Assembly: GCF_051401765.1 (NCBI RefSeq)
Contig: NW_027480450.1
Span: forward strand, 1,178,001-1,242,000
Length of the DNA: 64,000 nt
Reading direction: 5' to 3'
Origin: Calliopsis andreniformis
Lineage: Eukaryota; Arthropoda; Insecta; Hymenoptera; Andrenidae
Shown: positions 38,066 to 52,966 of the stretch, piece after piece
Numbering within the stretch: position 1 is the stretch's first letter
Layout of the letters: the number at the start of each line of letters is the position of its first letter
Notes under the pieces: model-generated
What the model was told of the DNA's origin: nothing
Databases searched by the model: none
Seen by the model: only the letters and a program-made list of their open reading frames with translations
Made by a program: the position numbers and the translations under genes

Positions 38066-39163
38066 CATCCTCAATCCTCAATCCTCATTCTTCAATCCTC
38101 AATACCCAATCCACAATCTTCAATCCTCAGTCCTCAATCCTCAATTCTCAATCCTCAATCCTCGACCCTCAGACCGCAAACATTAATACTCAAACCTCAG
38201 CCCTCGTCCTCAATCCACAACCCTCAATCCTCAATCCTTAATCTTCAATCATCAATATTCAATCTTCAATCCTCAATCCTCAATACTCAATCCTCAATCC
38301 TCAATCCTCAATGTTCAATCCTCAATACCCAATCCTCAATCTTCAATCCTCAATCCTCAATCCTCAATCCTCAATCCTTAATCCTCAATCCTCAATCCTT
38401 AATCCTCAATTCTCAATCCTCAATCATCAATCCTCAATACACAATCTTCAATCCTCAATCCACAATCCTCAATCCTCAATTCTCAATCCTCAATCCTCAA
38501 TCATCAGACCTCAAACCTCAACCCTCAACCCTCAGCCCTCATCCTCAATCCTCAATCATCAATCCTCAATCCTCAATCCTCAATCCTCAATCTTCAATCC
38601 TCAATTCTCAATCCTCAATCTTCAATCCTCAATACTCAATCCTCAATCCTCAATCCTCAATCCTCATTCTTCAATTCTCAATACCCAATCCACAATCTTC
38701 AATCCTCAATCCTCAATCCTCAATGTTCAATCCTCAATACCCAATCCTCAATCTTCAATCCTCAATTCTCAATCCTCAATCTTCAATCCTCAATACTCAA
38801 TCCTCAATCCTCAATCCTCAATCCTCATTCTTCAATTCTCAATACCCAATCCACAATCTTCAATCCTCAATCCTCAATCCTCAATTCTCAATCCTCAATC
38901 CTGAACCCTCAGACCGCAAACATTAATACTCAACCCTCAGTCCTCGTCCTCAATCCACAGCCCTCAATACTCAATCCTCAATCTTCAATCCTCAATCCTC
39001 AATACTCAATCCTCAATCCTCAATGTTCAATCCTCAATACCCAATCCTCAATCTTCCATTCTCAATCCTCAATCCTCAATCCTCAATCCTCAGTCCTCAA
39101 ACCTCAATCCTGAATCCTCAATCCTGAAACCTCAATCTTCAGCCCAGAGTCCTCAACAGTCAG
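38066..39163. repeat. Lead-in to the 20.1 kb super-unit
   Basis: Part of this stretch (38,080-38,650) matches 35,080-35,650 (offset 2,997). The last part, with CCTCAGCCCAGAGTCC near 39,140, is the word that precedes the landmark at the super-unit start and recurs near 41,825, 52,945, 59,255 and 61,937. Confidence 0.78.
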
Positions 39164-39185
39164 TTGTCAATCCTCAGTCCTCAAC

Positions 39186-39290
39186 AGAATATCCTCAATT
39201 CACAGTTTTCAATACTCAATACTCAGCCTGCAATCCTCAAATCTCTATCCACAAACATCAGTTCTCATCACTCAACCCTCAACGCTCGGT
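39186..39290. repeat. Landmark family F (CCTCAACAGAATAT, CAGCCTGC, GCTCGGT)
   Basis: This family has the same framework as family E but carries CAGCCTGCAATCC and CGCTCGGTCCCC. Copies begin at 34,890, 39,186, 41,869, 46,672, 50,524, 52,989, 56,834, 59,299 and 61,982. It is the best single marker for the phase of the right-hand super-units. Confidence 0.88.
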
Positions 39291-42200
39291 CCCCAATCCT
39301 CAGTCTTCAATCCTCAATCCTCAATCCTCAATCGTCAATCTTCAATACTCAATCCTCAATACTCAATCCTCAATCCTCAATCCTCATTCTTCAATCCTCA
39401 ATACCCAATCCACAATCTTCAATCCTCAGTCCTCAATCCTCAATTCTCAATCCTCAATCCTCAACCCTCAGACCGCAAACATTAATACTCAAACCTCAGC
39501 CCTCGTCCTCAATCCACAACCCTCAATCCTCAATCCTTAATCTTCAATCATCAATATTCAATCTTCAGTCATCAATCCTCAATACTCAATCCTCAATCCT
39601 CAATCCTCAATGTTCAATCCTCAATACCCAATCCTCAATCTTCAATCCTCAATCCTCAATCCTCAATCCTCAATCCTCAATCCTCAATCCTCAATCCTTA
39701 ATCCTCAATCCTCAATCCTCAATCATCAATCCTCAATACACAATCTTCAATCCTCAATCCACAATCCTCAATCCTCAATTCTCAATCCTCAATCCTCAAT
39801 CATCAGACCTCAAACCTCAATCCTCAACCCTCAGCCCTCATCCTCAATCCTCAATCCTCAATCCTCAATCCTCAATCCTCAATCCTCAATCTTCAATCCT
39901 CAATTCTCAATCCTCAATCTTCAATCCTCAATACTCAATCCTCAATCCTCAATCCTCAATCCTCATTCTTCAACTCTCAATACCCAATCCACAATCTTCA
40001 ATCCTCAATCCTCAATCCTCAATGTTCAATCCTCAATACCCAATCCTCAATCTTCAATCCTCAATCCTCAATCCTCAATCATCAATCCTCAATCCTCAAC
40101 CCTCAATCCTCAATCCTTAATCCTCAATCCTGAATCCTCAATCTTCAGCCCTGAGTCCTCAACAGTCAGTTGTCAATCCTCAGTCACCAGCAGAATATCC
40201 TCAATTCACAGTTTTCAATACTCAATACTCAATCTGCAATCCTCAAATCTCTATCCACAAACATCAATTCTCATCACTCAACCCTCAACGCTCAGTCCCC
40301 AATCCTCAATCTTCAAGCATCAATATTCAATATTCAATCCTCAATCCTCAATCCTCAATCCTCCATCCTCAATACTCAAGCTTCAATCCTCAATCCTCAA
40401 TCCTAGATTCTCACTCCTCAATCCTCCATCCTCAATCTTCAATCCTCAATAGTCAATCTTCAATACTCAATCCTCAATCCACAACCCTCAATCCTCAATC
40501 TTCAATCCTCAACACTCAATCTTCAATCCTTAATCCTCAATCCTCAATCCTCAATCCTCAAACCTCAATCCTCAATCCGCAATCTTCAATCCTCAATACT
40601 CAATCTTCAATCCTCAATCCTCAATTCTCAATCCTCAATACTCAATCCTCAATCGTCAATCCTCAATCCCCAATCCTCAATCTTCAATCCTCAATACTCA
40701 ATCTTCTATCCTCAATCCTCAATCCTCAATCCTCAATACTCAATCCTCAATTATCAGACCTCTAACATCAATACTCAACCCTCAGTCCTCGTCCTCAACC
40801 CACAGCCCTCAATACTCAATCCTCAATCTTCAATCATCAATATCCAACCTTCAATCCTCAATCCTCAATCCTCAATCCTCAATCCTCAATGTTCAATCCT
40901 CAATACCCAATCCTCAATCTTCCTTCCTCAATCCTTAATCCTCAATCCTCAATCCTCAATCCTCAGTCCTCAAACTTCAATCCAGAATCCTCAATCCTGA
41001 ATCCTCAATCTTCAGCCCTGACTCCTCAACAATCAGTTGTCAATCCTCAGTCACCAACAGAATATCCTCAATTCACAGTTTTCAATACTCAATACTCAAT
41101 CTGCAATCCTCAAATCTCTATCCACAAACATCAGTTCTCATCACTCAACCCTCAACGCTCAGTCCCCAATCCTCAATCTTCAATCCTCAATACTCAATCC
41201 TCAATCGTCAATCTTCAATCTTTAATCCTCAATACTCAATCTTCAATCCTCAATCCTCAATCCTCAATCATCAATCCTCAATCCTCCATCGTCATCCTTC
41301 AATCCTCAATACTCAATCTTCAACCCTCAATCCTCAATCCTCAACCCTCAATCCTCATTCTTCAATCCTCAATACCCAATCCTCAATCTTCAATCCTCAA
41401 TCCACAATCCTCAATTCTCAACCCTCAACCCTCAGTCCTCAGTCCTTAAACCTCAATCCTCAGCCATCAGCCCTCATCCTCAATCCTTAATCCTCAATCT
41501 TCAATCCTCAATCTTCAATCCTGAATACTCAATCTTCAATCCTCAATACTCAATCTTCAATCCCCGATCCTCAATCCTCAATCCTCAATCATCAGACCTC
41601 AAACATCAATACTCAACCCTCAGTCCTCGTCCTCAATCCACAGCCCTCAATACTCAATCCTCAATCTTCAATCCTCAATCCTCAATACTCAATCCTCAAT
41701 CCTCAATGTTCAATCCTCAATACCCAATCCTCAATCTTCCATTCTCAATCCTCAATCCTCAATCCTCAATCCTCAGTCCTCAAACCTCAATCCTGAATCC
41801 TCAATCCTGAAACCTCAATCTTCAGCCCAGAGTCCTCAACAGTCAGTTGTCAATCCTCAGTCCTCAACAGAATATCCTCAATTCACAGTTTTCAATACTC
41901 AATACTCAGCCTGCAATCCTCAAATCTCTATCCACAAACATCAGTTCTCATCACTCAACCCTCAACGCTCGGTCCCCAATCCTCAGTCTTCAATCCTCAA
42001 TCCTCAATCCTCAATCGTCAATCTTCAATACTCAATCCTCAATACTCAATCCTCAATCCTCAATCCTCATTCTTCAATCCTCAATACCCAATCCACAATC
42101 TTCAATCCTCAGTCCTCAATCCTCAATTCTCAATCCTCAATCCTCAACCCTCAGACCGCAAACATTAATACTCAAACCTCAGCCCTCGTCCTCAATCCAC

Positions 42201-43744
42201 AACCCTCAATCCTCAATCCTTAATCTTCAATCATCAATATTGAATCTTCAATCCTCAATCCTCAATACTCAATCCTCAATCCTCAATCCTCAATGTTCAA
42301 TCCTCAATACCCAATCCTCAATCTTCAATCCTCAATCCTCAATCCTCAATCCTCAATCCTCAATCCTCAATCCTCAATCCTCAATCCTTAATCCGCAATC
42401 CTCAATCCTCAATCATCAATCCTCAATACACAATCTTCAATCCTCAATCCACAATCCTCAATCCTCAATTCTCAATCCTCAATCCTCAATCATCAGACCT
42501 CAAACCTCAATCCTCAACCCTCAGCCCTCATCCTCAATCCTCAATCATCAATCCTCAATCCTCAATCCTCAATCCTCAATCTTCAATCCTCAATTCTCAA
42601 TCCTCAATCTTCAATCCTCAATACTCAATCCTCAATCCTCAATCCTCAATCCTCATTCTTCAATTCTCAATACCCAATCCACAATCTTCAATCCTCAATC
42701 CTCAATCCTCCATGTTCAATCCTCAATACCCAATCCTCAATCTTCAATCCCCAATTCTCAATCCTCAATCTTCAATCCTCAATACTCAATCCTCAATCCT
42801 CAATCCTCAATCCTCATTCTTCAATTCTCAATACCCAATCCACAATCTTCAATCCTCAATCCTCAATCCTCAATTCTCAATCCTCAATCCTGAACCCTCA
42901 GACCGCAAACATTAATACTCAAACCTCAGTCCTCGTCCTCAGTCCACAACCCTCAATACTCAATCCTCAATCTTCAAGCATCAATATTCAATATTCAATC
43001 CTCAATACCCAATCCTCAATCTTCAATCCTCAATCCTCAATCCTCAATCATCAATCCTCAATCCTCAATGTTCAATCCTCAATACCCAATCCTCAATCTT
43101 CAATCCTCAATCCTCAATCCTCAATCGTCAATCCTCAATCCTCAACCCTCAATCCTCAATCCTTCATCCTCAATCCTGAATCCTCAATCTTCAGCCCTGA
43201 GTCCTCAACAGTCAGTTGTCAATCCTCAGTCACCAGCAGAATATCCTCAATTCACAGTTTTCAATACTCAATACTCAATCTGCAATCCTCAAATCTCTAT
43301 CCACAAACATCAATTCTCATCACTCAACCCTCAACGCTCAGTCCCCAATCCTCAATCTTCAATCCTCAATCCCCAATCCTCAATCGTCAATCTTCAATCT
43401 TCAATCCTCAATACTCAATCTTCAATCCTCAATCCTCAATCCCCAATCATCAGTCCTCAATCCTCGATCTTCAGTCTTCAATCCTCAATACTCAATCTTC
43501 AATCCTCAATCCTCAATCCTCAATCCTCAATCCTCATTCTTCAATCCTCAATACACAATCCTCAATCTTCAATCCTCAATCCTCAATCCTCAATTCTCGA
43601 TCCTCAACCCTCAGTCCTCAGTCCTTAAACCTCAATCCTCAGCCCTCAGCCCTCATCCTCAATGCTCAATCCTCAATCCTCAATCCTCAACCTTCAATCC
43701 TCAATACTGAATCTGCAATCCTCAAATCTCTATCCACAAACATC

Positions 43745-43752
43745 AATTAATT
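43745..43752. other. Four-base insertion marker, second copy
   Basis: This is the same AATTAATT marker, 12,285 bases after the first. Confidence 0.85.
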
Positions 43753-45767
43753 CTCATCACTCAACCCTCAACGCTCAGTCCCCAATCCTTAATCGTCAAT
43801 CCTCAATCCTCAGTCCTCAATCGTCAGTCTTCAATCTTCAATCCTCAATACTCAATCTTCAATCCTCAGTCCCCAATCCTCAATCTTCAATCCTCAATTC
43901 TCAATCCTCAATCCTCAATCCTCAATCCTCAATATTCAATATTCAATCCTCAATACTCAATCTTCAATCCTCAATCCTCAACCCTCAATCCTCGATCCTC
44001 AATCCTCAATCCTCAATCTTCAATCCTCAATACTCAATCTTCAATACTCAATCCTCAATCCTCAATACTCAATCCTCATTCTTCAGTCCTCAATACCCAG
44101 TCCACAATCTTCAATCCTCAGTCCTCAATCCTCAATTCTCAATCCTCAATCCTCAACCCTCAGACCGCAAACATTAATACTCAAAGCTCAGCCCTCGTCC
44201 TCAATCCACAACCCTCAATCCTCAATCATTAGCCTTCAATCATCAATATTCAATCTTGAATCCTCAATCCTCAATACTCAATCCTCAATCCTCAATCCTC
44301 AATGTTCAATCCTCAATACCCAATCCTCAATCTTCAATCCTCAATCCTCAATCCTCAATCCTCAATCCTCAATCCTCAATCCTCAATCCTTAATCCTCAA
44401 TCCTCAATCCTCAATCATCAATCCTCAATACACAATCCTCAATGTTCAATCCCCAGTACCCAATCCTCAATCTTCAATCCACAATCCTCAATCCTCAATT
44501 CTCAATCCTCAATCCTCAATCATCAGACCTCAAACCTCAATCCTCAACCCTCAGCCCTCATCCTCAATCCTCAATCTTCAACCCTCAATCCTCAATCCTC
44601 AATCCTCAATCTTCAATCCTCAATTCTCAATCCTCAATCTTCAATCCTCAATACTCAATCCTCAATCCTCAATCCTCAATCCTCGTTCCTCAAACCTCAA
44701 TCCTCAACCCTCAGTCCACATCCTCAATCCTCAACCCTCAACACTCAGTCATCAATACTCAACCATCTATCCTCTATCCTCAATCCTCAATCCTCAATCC
44801 TCAGTCCTCAATTCTCAATATTCAACTCACAACCCTCAACCATCAATCCTCAATACTCAACCATCAATCCTGAATTCTCAATACTCAATAGAATATCCTG
44901 TATTCTCATGGTTCAATACACAATCCACAATATTCAGTAGTCAAGTCTCAATCCTCAAACATCAATTCTTAACACTCAATCCTCAACACTCAGTCCTCTC
45001 TCTTCAATCCTGCATCCTCAATCCTCAATCCTCAACCGTCAAGACTCAATCCTCAATCCTCAATAGAACATCCTCAATTCACAGTTTTCAACACTCAATC
45101 CCAAATCTTCAATCTTCAAATCTCAATCCACACACATCAACTCTCATCAATCAACCCTCAACACTCAGTCCTCAATCTTCGATCCTCAATCCTCAATCCT
45201 CTATCTTCAATCCTCAATACTCAACCTTCAATCCGCAATCCTCAATTCTCAATCCACAATCCTCAATCCTCAATCGTCAATCCTGAAGCTCCAATCCTCA
45301 ATCTTCAGTCCTCAATCCTCAATCCTCAATCCTCAATCCTCCATCCTCAATACTCAAGCTTCAATCCTCAATCCTCAATCCTAAATTCTCACTCCTCAAT
45401 CCTCAATCCTCAATCTTCAATCCTCAATAGTCAATCTTCAATCCTCAATCCTCAATCCTCAATCCTCAATCCTCAATCTTCAATCCTCAATACTCAATCT
45501 TCAATCCTTAATCCTCAATCCACAATCCTCAATCCTCAATCCTCAATCCTCAATACTCAATCCTCAACCTTCGATCCTCAATACTCAATCTTCAATCCTC
45601 AATCCTAAATTCTCAATCCTCAATCCTCATTCTTCAATCCTCAATACCCAATCCTCAATCTTCAATCCTCAATACTCAGTCCTCAATTCTCAATCCTCAA
45701 TCCTCAGTCCTCAGACCTCAAACATCAATACACAACCCTCAGTCCTCGTCCTCAATCCACAACCCTC

Positions 45768-46149
45768 AATCCTCAAACCTCAATCGTCAATCCTCAGGCA
45801 TCAATGCTCAATCCTCAATCGTCAATCCTCAATCCTCAATCTTCAATCCTCAATACTCAATCTTCAATCCTCAATCCTCAGTCCTCAATCCTCAATCTTC
45901 AATCCTCAGTCCCTAATCCTCAATCTTCAATCCTCAATAATCAATCCTCAATCCTCAATCCTCAATCCTCAACCTTCAATACCCAATCGTCACTCCTCAG
46001 TCCTCAATCTTCAATCCTCAATCCTCAAACCTCAATCGTCAATCCTCAGGCATCAATGCTCAATCCTCAATCGTCAATCCTCAATCCTCAATCTTCAATC
46101 CTCAATACTCAATCTTCAATCCTCAATCCTCAGTCCTCAATCCTCAATC
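45768..46149. repeat. Copy-specific local duplication
   Basis: About 130 bases starting near 45,768, including the GGCATCAATGCTC word, reappear 252 bases (36 heptamers) later. The equivalent places near 49,750 and 56,060 have the word once. The distance from this word to the next family F landmark is 133 bases (19 heptamers) longer here. This is a private, recent rearrangement of one copy. Confidence 0.82.
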
Positions 46150-46649
46150 CTCAATCCTCCATCCTCAATCATCAATCCTCAATACTCAATCTTCAATCCT
46201 CAATCCTCAATCCTCAATTCTCAACCCTCAACCCTCAGTCCTCAGTCCTTAAACCTCAATCCTCAGCCATCAGCCCTCATCCTCAATCCTCAATCCTCAA
46301 TCTTCAATCCTCAATCTTCAATCCTCAATACTCAATCTTCAATCCTCAATACTCAATTTTCAATCCCCGATCCTCAATCCTCAATCCTCAATCATCAGAC
46401 CTCAAACATCAATACTCAACCCTCAGTCCTCGTCCTCAATCCACAGCCCTCAATACTCAATCCTCAATCTTCAATCCTCAATCCTCAATCCTCAATCCTC
46501 AATCCTCAATGTTCAATCCTCAATACCCAATCCTCAATCTTCCATCCTCAATCCTCAATCCTCAACCCTCAATCCGCAGTCCTCAAACCTCAATCCTGAA
46601 TCCTCAATCCTGTAACCTCAATCTTCAGCCCTGAGTCCTCAACAGTCAG

Positions 46650-49600
46650 TTGTCAATCCTCAGTCCTCAACAGAATATCCTCAATTCACAGTTTTCAATA
46701 CTCAATACTCAGCCTGCAATCCTCAAATCTCTATCCACAAACATCAGTTCTCATCACTCAACCCTCAACGCTCGGTCCCCAATCCTCAGTCTTCAATCCT
46801 CAATCCTCAATCCTCAATCGTCAATCTTCAATACTCAATCCTCAATACTCAATCCTCAATCCTCAATCCTCATTCTTCAATCCTCAATACCCAATCCACA
46901 ATCTTCAATCCTCAGTCCTCAATCCTCAATTCTCAATCCTCAATCCTCGACCCTCAGACCGCAAACATTAATACTCAAACCTCAGCCCTCGTCCTCAATC
47001 CACAACCCTCAATCCTCAATCCTTAATCTTCAATCATCAATATTCAATCTTCAATCCTCAATCCTCAATACTCAATCCTCAATCCTCAATCCTCAATGTT
47101 CAATCCTCAATACCCAATCCTCAATCTTCAATCCTCAATCCTCAATCCTCAATCCTCAATCCTTAATCCTCAATCCTCAATCCTTAATCCTCAATTCTCA
47201 ATCCTCAATCATCAATCCTCAATACACAATCGTCAATCCTCAATCCACAATCCTCAATCCTCAATTCTCAATCCTCAATCCTCAATCATCAGACCTCAAA
47301 CCTCAATCCTCAACCCTCAGCCCTCATCCTCAATCCTCAATCATCAATCCTCAATCCTCAATCCTCAATCCTCAATCTTCAATCCTCAATTCTCAATCCT
47401 CAATCTTCAATCCTCAATACTCAATCCTCAATCCTCAATCCTCAATCCTCATTCTTCAATTCTCAATACCCAATCCACAATCTTCAATCCTCAATCCTCA
47501 ATCCTCAATCCTCATTCTTCAATCCTCAATACACAATCCTCAATCTTCAATCCTCAATCCTCAATCCTCAATTCTCGATCCTCAACCCTCAGTCCTCAGT
47601 CCTTAAACCTCAATCCTCAGCCCTCAGCCCTCATCCTCAATGCTCAATCCTCAATCCTCAATCCTCAACCTTCAATCCTCAATACTGAATCTGCAATCCT
47701 CAAATCTCTATCCACAAACATCAATTAATTCTCATCACTCAACCCTCAACGCTCAGTCCCCAATCCTTAATCGTCAATCCTCAATCCTCAGTCCTCAATC
47801 GTCAGTCTTCAATCTTCAATCCTCAATACTCAATCTTCAATCCTCAGTCCCCAATCCTCAATCTTCAATCCTCAATTCTCAATCCTCAATCCTCAATCCT
47901 CAATCCTCAATATTCAATATTCAATCCTCAATACTCAATCTTCAATCCTCAATCCTCAACCCTCAATCCTCGATCCTCAATCCTCAATCCTCAATCTTCA
48001 ATCCTCAATACTCAATCTTCAATACTCAATCCTCAATCCTCAATACTCAATCCTCATTCTTCAGTCCTCAATACCCAGTCCACAATCTTCAATCCTCAGT
48101 CCTCAATCCTCAATTCTCAATCCTCAATCCTCAACCCTCAGACCGCAAACATTAATACTCAAACCTCAGCCCTCGTCCTCAATCCACAACCCTCAATCCT
48201 CAATCATTAGCCTTCAATCATCAATATTCAATCTTGAATCCTCAATCCTCAATACTCAATCCTCAATCCTCAATCCTCAATGTTCAATCCTCAATACCCA
48301 ATCCTCAATCTTCAATCCTCAATCCTCAATCCTCAATCCTCAATCCTCAATCCTCAATCCTCAATCCTTAATCCTCAATCCTCAATCCTCAATCATCAAT
48401 CCTCAATACACAATCCTCAATGTTCAATCCCCAGTACCCAATCCTCAATCTTCAATCCACAATCCTCAATCCTCAATTCTCAATCCTCAATCCTCAATCA
48501 TCAGACCTCAAACCTCAATCCTCAACCCTCAGCCCTCATCCTCAATCCTCAATCTTCAACCCTCAATCCTCAATCCTCAATCCTCAATCTTCAATCCTCA
48601 ATTCTCAATCCTCAATCTTCAATCCTCAATACTCAATCCTCAATCCTCAATCCTCAATCCTCGTTCCTCAAACCTCAATCCTCAACCCTCAGTCCACATC
48701 CTCAATCCTCAACCCTCAACACTCAGTCATCAATACTCAACCATCTATCCTCTATCCTCAATCCTCAATCCTCAATCCTCAGTCCTCAATTCTCAATATT
48801 CAACTCACAACCCTCAACCATCAATCCTCAATACTCAACCATCAATCCTGAATTCTCAATACTCAATAGAATATCCTGAATTCTCATGGTTCAATACACA
48901 ATCCACAATATTCAGTAGTCAAGTCTCAATCCTCAAACATCAATTCTTAACACTCAATCCTCAACACTCAGTCCTCTCTCTTCAATCCTGCATCCTCAAT
49001 CCTCAATCCTCAACCGTCAAGACTCAATCCTCAATCCTCAATAGAACATCCTCAATTCACAGTTTTCAACACTCAATCCCAAATCTTCAATCTTCAAATC
49101 TCAATCCACACACATCAACTCTCATCAATCAACCCTCAACACTCAGTCCTCAATCTTCGATCCTCAATCCTCAATCCTCTATCTTCAATCCTCAATACTC
49201 AACCTTCAATCCGCAATCCTCAATTCTCAATCCACAATCCTCAATCCTCAGTCGTCAATCCTGAAGCTCCAATCCTCAATCTTCAGTCCTCAATCCTCAA
49301 TCCTCAATCCTCAATCCTCCATCCTCAATACTCAAGCTTCAATCCTCAATCCTCAATCCTAAATTCTCACTCCTCAATCCTCAATCCTCAATCTTCAATC
49401 CTCAATAGTCAATCTTCAATCCTCAATCCTCAATCCTCAATCCTCAATCCTCAATCCTCAATCTTCAATCCTCAATACTCAATCTTCAATCCTTAATCCT
49501 CAATCCACAATCCTCAATCCTCAATCCTCAATCCTCAATACTCAATCCTCAACCTTCGATCCTCAATACTCAATCTTCAATCCTCAATCCTAAATTCTCA

Positions 49601-52600
49601 ATCCTCAATCCTCATTCTTCAATCCTCAATACCCAATCCTCAATCTTCAATCCTCAATACTCAGTCCTCAATTCTCAATCCTCAATCCTCAGTCCTCAGA
49701 CCTCAAACATCAATACTCAACCCTCAGTCCTCGTCCTCAATCCACAACCCTCAATCCTCAAACCTCAATCGTCAATCCTCAGGCATCAATGCTCAATCCT
49801 CAATCGTCAATCCTCAATCCTCAATCTTCAATCCTCAATACTCAATCTTCAATCCTCAATCCTCAGTCCTCAATCCTCAATCTTCAATCCTCAGTCCCTA
49901 ATCCTCAATCTTCAATCCTCAATAATCAATCCTCAATCCTCAATCCTCAATCCTCAACCTTCAATACCCAATCGTCACTCCTCAGTCCTCAATCCTCAAT
50001 CCTCAATCCTCCATCCTCAATCATCAATCCTCAATACTCAATCTTCAATCCTCAATCCTCAATCCTCAATTCTCAACCCTCAACCCTCAGTCCTCAGTCC
50101 TTAAACCTCAATCCTCAGCCATCAGCCCTCATCCTCAGTCCTCAATCCTCAATCTTCAATCCTCAATCTTCAATCCTCAATACTCAATCTTCAATCCTCA
50201 ATACTCAATTTTCAATCCCCGATCCTCAATCCTCAATCCTCAATCATCAGACCTCAAACATCAATACTCAACCCTCAGTCCTCGTCCTCAATCCACAGCC
50301 CTCAATACTCAATCCTCAATCTTCAATCCTCAATCCTCAATCCTCAATCCTCAATCCTCAATGTTCAATCCTCAATACCCAATCCTCAATCTTCCATCCT
50401 CAATCCTCAATCCTCAACCCTCAATCCGCAGTCCTCAAACCTCAATCCTGAATCCTCAATCCTGTAACCTCAATCTTCAGCCCTGAGTCCTCAACAGTCA
50501 GTTGTCAATCCTCAGTCCTCAACAGAATATCCTCAATTCACAGTTTTCAATACTCAATACTCAGCCTGCAATCCTCAAATCTCTATCCACAAACATCAGT
50601 TCTCATCACTCAACCCTCAACGCTCGGTCCCCAATCCTCAGTCTTCAATCCTCAATCCTCAATCCTCAATCGTCAATCTTCAATACTCAATCCTCAATAC
50701 TCAATCCTCAATCCTCAATCCTCATTCTTCAATCCTCAATACCCAATCCACAATCTTCAATCCTCAGTCCTCAATCCTCAATTCTCAATCCTCAATCCTC
50801 GACCCTCAGACCGCAAACATTAATACTCAAACCTCAGCCCTCGTCCTCAATCCACAACCCTCAATCCTCAATCCTTAATCTTCAATCATCAATATTCAAT
50901 CTTCAATCCTCAATCCTCAATACTCAATCCTCAATCCTCAATCCTCAATGTTCAATCCTCAATACCCAATCCTCAATCTTCAATCCTCAATCCTCAATCC
51001 TCAATCCTCAATCCTTAATCCTCAATCCTCAATCCTTAATCCTCAATTCTCAATCCTCAATCATCAATCCTCAATACACAATCGTCAATCCTCAATCCAC
51101 AATCCTCAATCCTCAATTCTCAATCCTCAATCCTCAATCATCAGACCTCAAACCTCAATCCTCAACCCTCAGCCCTCATCCTCAATCCTCAATCATCAAT
51201 CCTCAATCCTCAATCCTCAATCCTCAATCTTCAATCCTCAATTCTCAATCCTCAATCTTCAATCCTCAATACTCAATCCTCAATCCTCAATCCTCAATCC
51301 TCATTCTTCAATTCTCAATACCCAATCCACAATCTTCAATCCTCAATCCTCAATCCTCAATGTTCAATCCTCAATACCCAATCCTCAATCTTCAATCCTC
51401 AATTATCAATCCTCAATCTTCAATCCTCAATACTCAATCCTCAATCCTCAATCCTCAATCCTCATTCTTCAATTCTCAATACCCAATCCACAATCTTCAA
51501 TCCTCAATCCTCAATCCTCAATTCTCAATCCTCAATCCTGAACCCTCAGACCGCAAACATTAATACTCAAACCTCAGTCCTCGTCCTCAGTCCACAACCC
51601 TCAATACTCAATCCTCAATCTTCAAGCATCAATATTCAATATTCAATCCTCAGTCCTCAATCCTCAATCCTCAATCCTCAATCCTCAATGTTCAATCCTC
51701 AATACCCAATCCTCAATCTTCAATCCTCAATCCTCAATCCTCAATCATCAATCCTCAATCCTCAATCCTCAATCCTCAATCCTCAATCCTTAATCCTCAA
51801 TCCTGAATCCTCAATCATCAATCCTCAATACTCAATCTTCAATCCTCAATCCTCAGTCCTCTATCCTCAATTCTCAATCCTCAATCCTCAATTATCAGAC
51901 CTCTAACATCAATACTCAACCCTCAGTCCTCGTCCTCAACCCACAGCCCTCAATACTCAATCCTCAATCTTCAATCATCAATATCCAACCTTCAATCCTC
52001 AATCCTCAATCCTCAATCCTCAACCCTCAATGTTCAACCCTCAATAACCAATCCTCAATCTTCCTTCCTCAATCCTTAATCCTCAATCCTCAATCCTCAA
52101 TCCTCAGTCCTCAAACTTCAATCCAGAATCCTCAATCCTGAATCCTCAATCTTCAGCCCTGAGTCCTCAACAATCAGTTGTCAATCCTCAGTCACCAACA
52201 GAATATCCTCAATTCACAGTTTTCAATACTCAATACTCAATCTGCAATCCTCAAATCTCTATCCACAAACATCAGTTCTCATCACTCAACCCTCAACGCT
52301 CAGTCCCCAATCCTCAATCTTCGATCCTCAATACTCAATCCTCAATCGTCAATCTTCAATCTTCAATCCTCAATACTCAATCTTCAATCCTCAATCCTCA
52401 ATCCTCAATCATCAATCCTCAATCCTCCATCGTCATCCTTCAATCCTCAATACTCAATCTTCAACCCTCAATCCTCAATCCTCAATCCTCAATCCTCATT
52501 CTTCAATCCTCAATACCCAATCCTCAATCTTCAATCCTCAATCCTCAATCCTCAATTCTCAACCCTCAACCCTCACTCCTCAGTCCTTAAACCTCAATCC

Positions 52601-52966
52601 TCAGCCATCAGCCCTCATCCTCAATCCTTAATCCTCAATCTTCAATCCTCAATCTTCAATCCTCAATACTCAATCTTCAATTCCCGATCCTCAATCCTCA
52701 ATCCTCAATCATCAGACCTCAAACATCAATACTCAACCCTCAGTCCTCGTCCTCAATCCACAGCCCTCAATACTCAATCCTCAATCTTCAATCCTCAATC
52801 CTCAATACTCAATCCTCAATCCTCAATGTTCAATCCTGAATACCCAATCCTCAATCTTCCATTCTCAATCCTCAATCCTCAATCCTCAATCCTCAGTCCT
52901 CAAACCTCAATCCTGAATCCTCAATCCTGAAACCTCAATCTTCAGCCCAGAGTCCTCAACAGTCAG
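46650..52966. repeat. 6,317-base tandem unit I
   Basis: This is followed directly by an almost identical 6,310-base unit. Landmark order is 46,672, TAAT marker 47,723, 48,868, 49,043, 50,524 and 52,200. Compared with unit II I noticed about ten substitutions: T46,940/A53,257, G52,323/A58,633, C52,576/G58,886, C52,759/T69 in 59,069 and G52,838/C59,148 are examples. There is one heptamer difference: six CCTCAAT units at 49,421-49,462 against five at 55,738-55,772. Confidence 0.9.
47723..47730. other. Four-base insertion marker, unit I
   Basis: This is the same AATTAATT marker in the first 6.3 kb unit. Confidence 0.85.

Larger units (their letters stand above)
39164..46649. repeat. Left part of the super-unit (7,486 bases)
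   Basis: Landmarks lie at 39,186, 40,192, 41,059, 41,869, 43,238, 44,890 and 45,065. Its right half (about 43,650-46,000) is collinear with the first part of each 6.3 kb unit (offset 3,978-3,985 to the first). Its left half carries the closely spaced landmark group that recurs only from 59,277. Unique differences include AAAGCTCAG near 44,164 and CCTGTATTC near 44,898. Confidence 0.83.
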
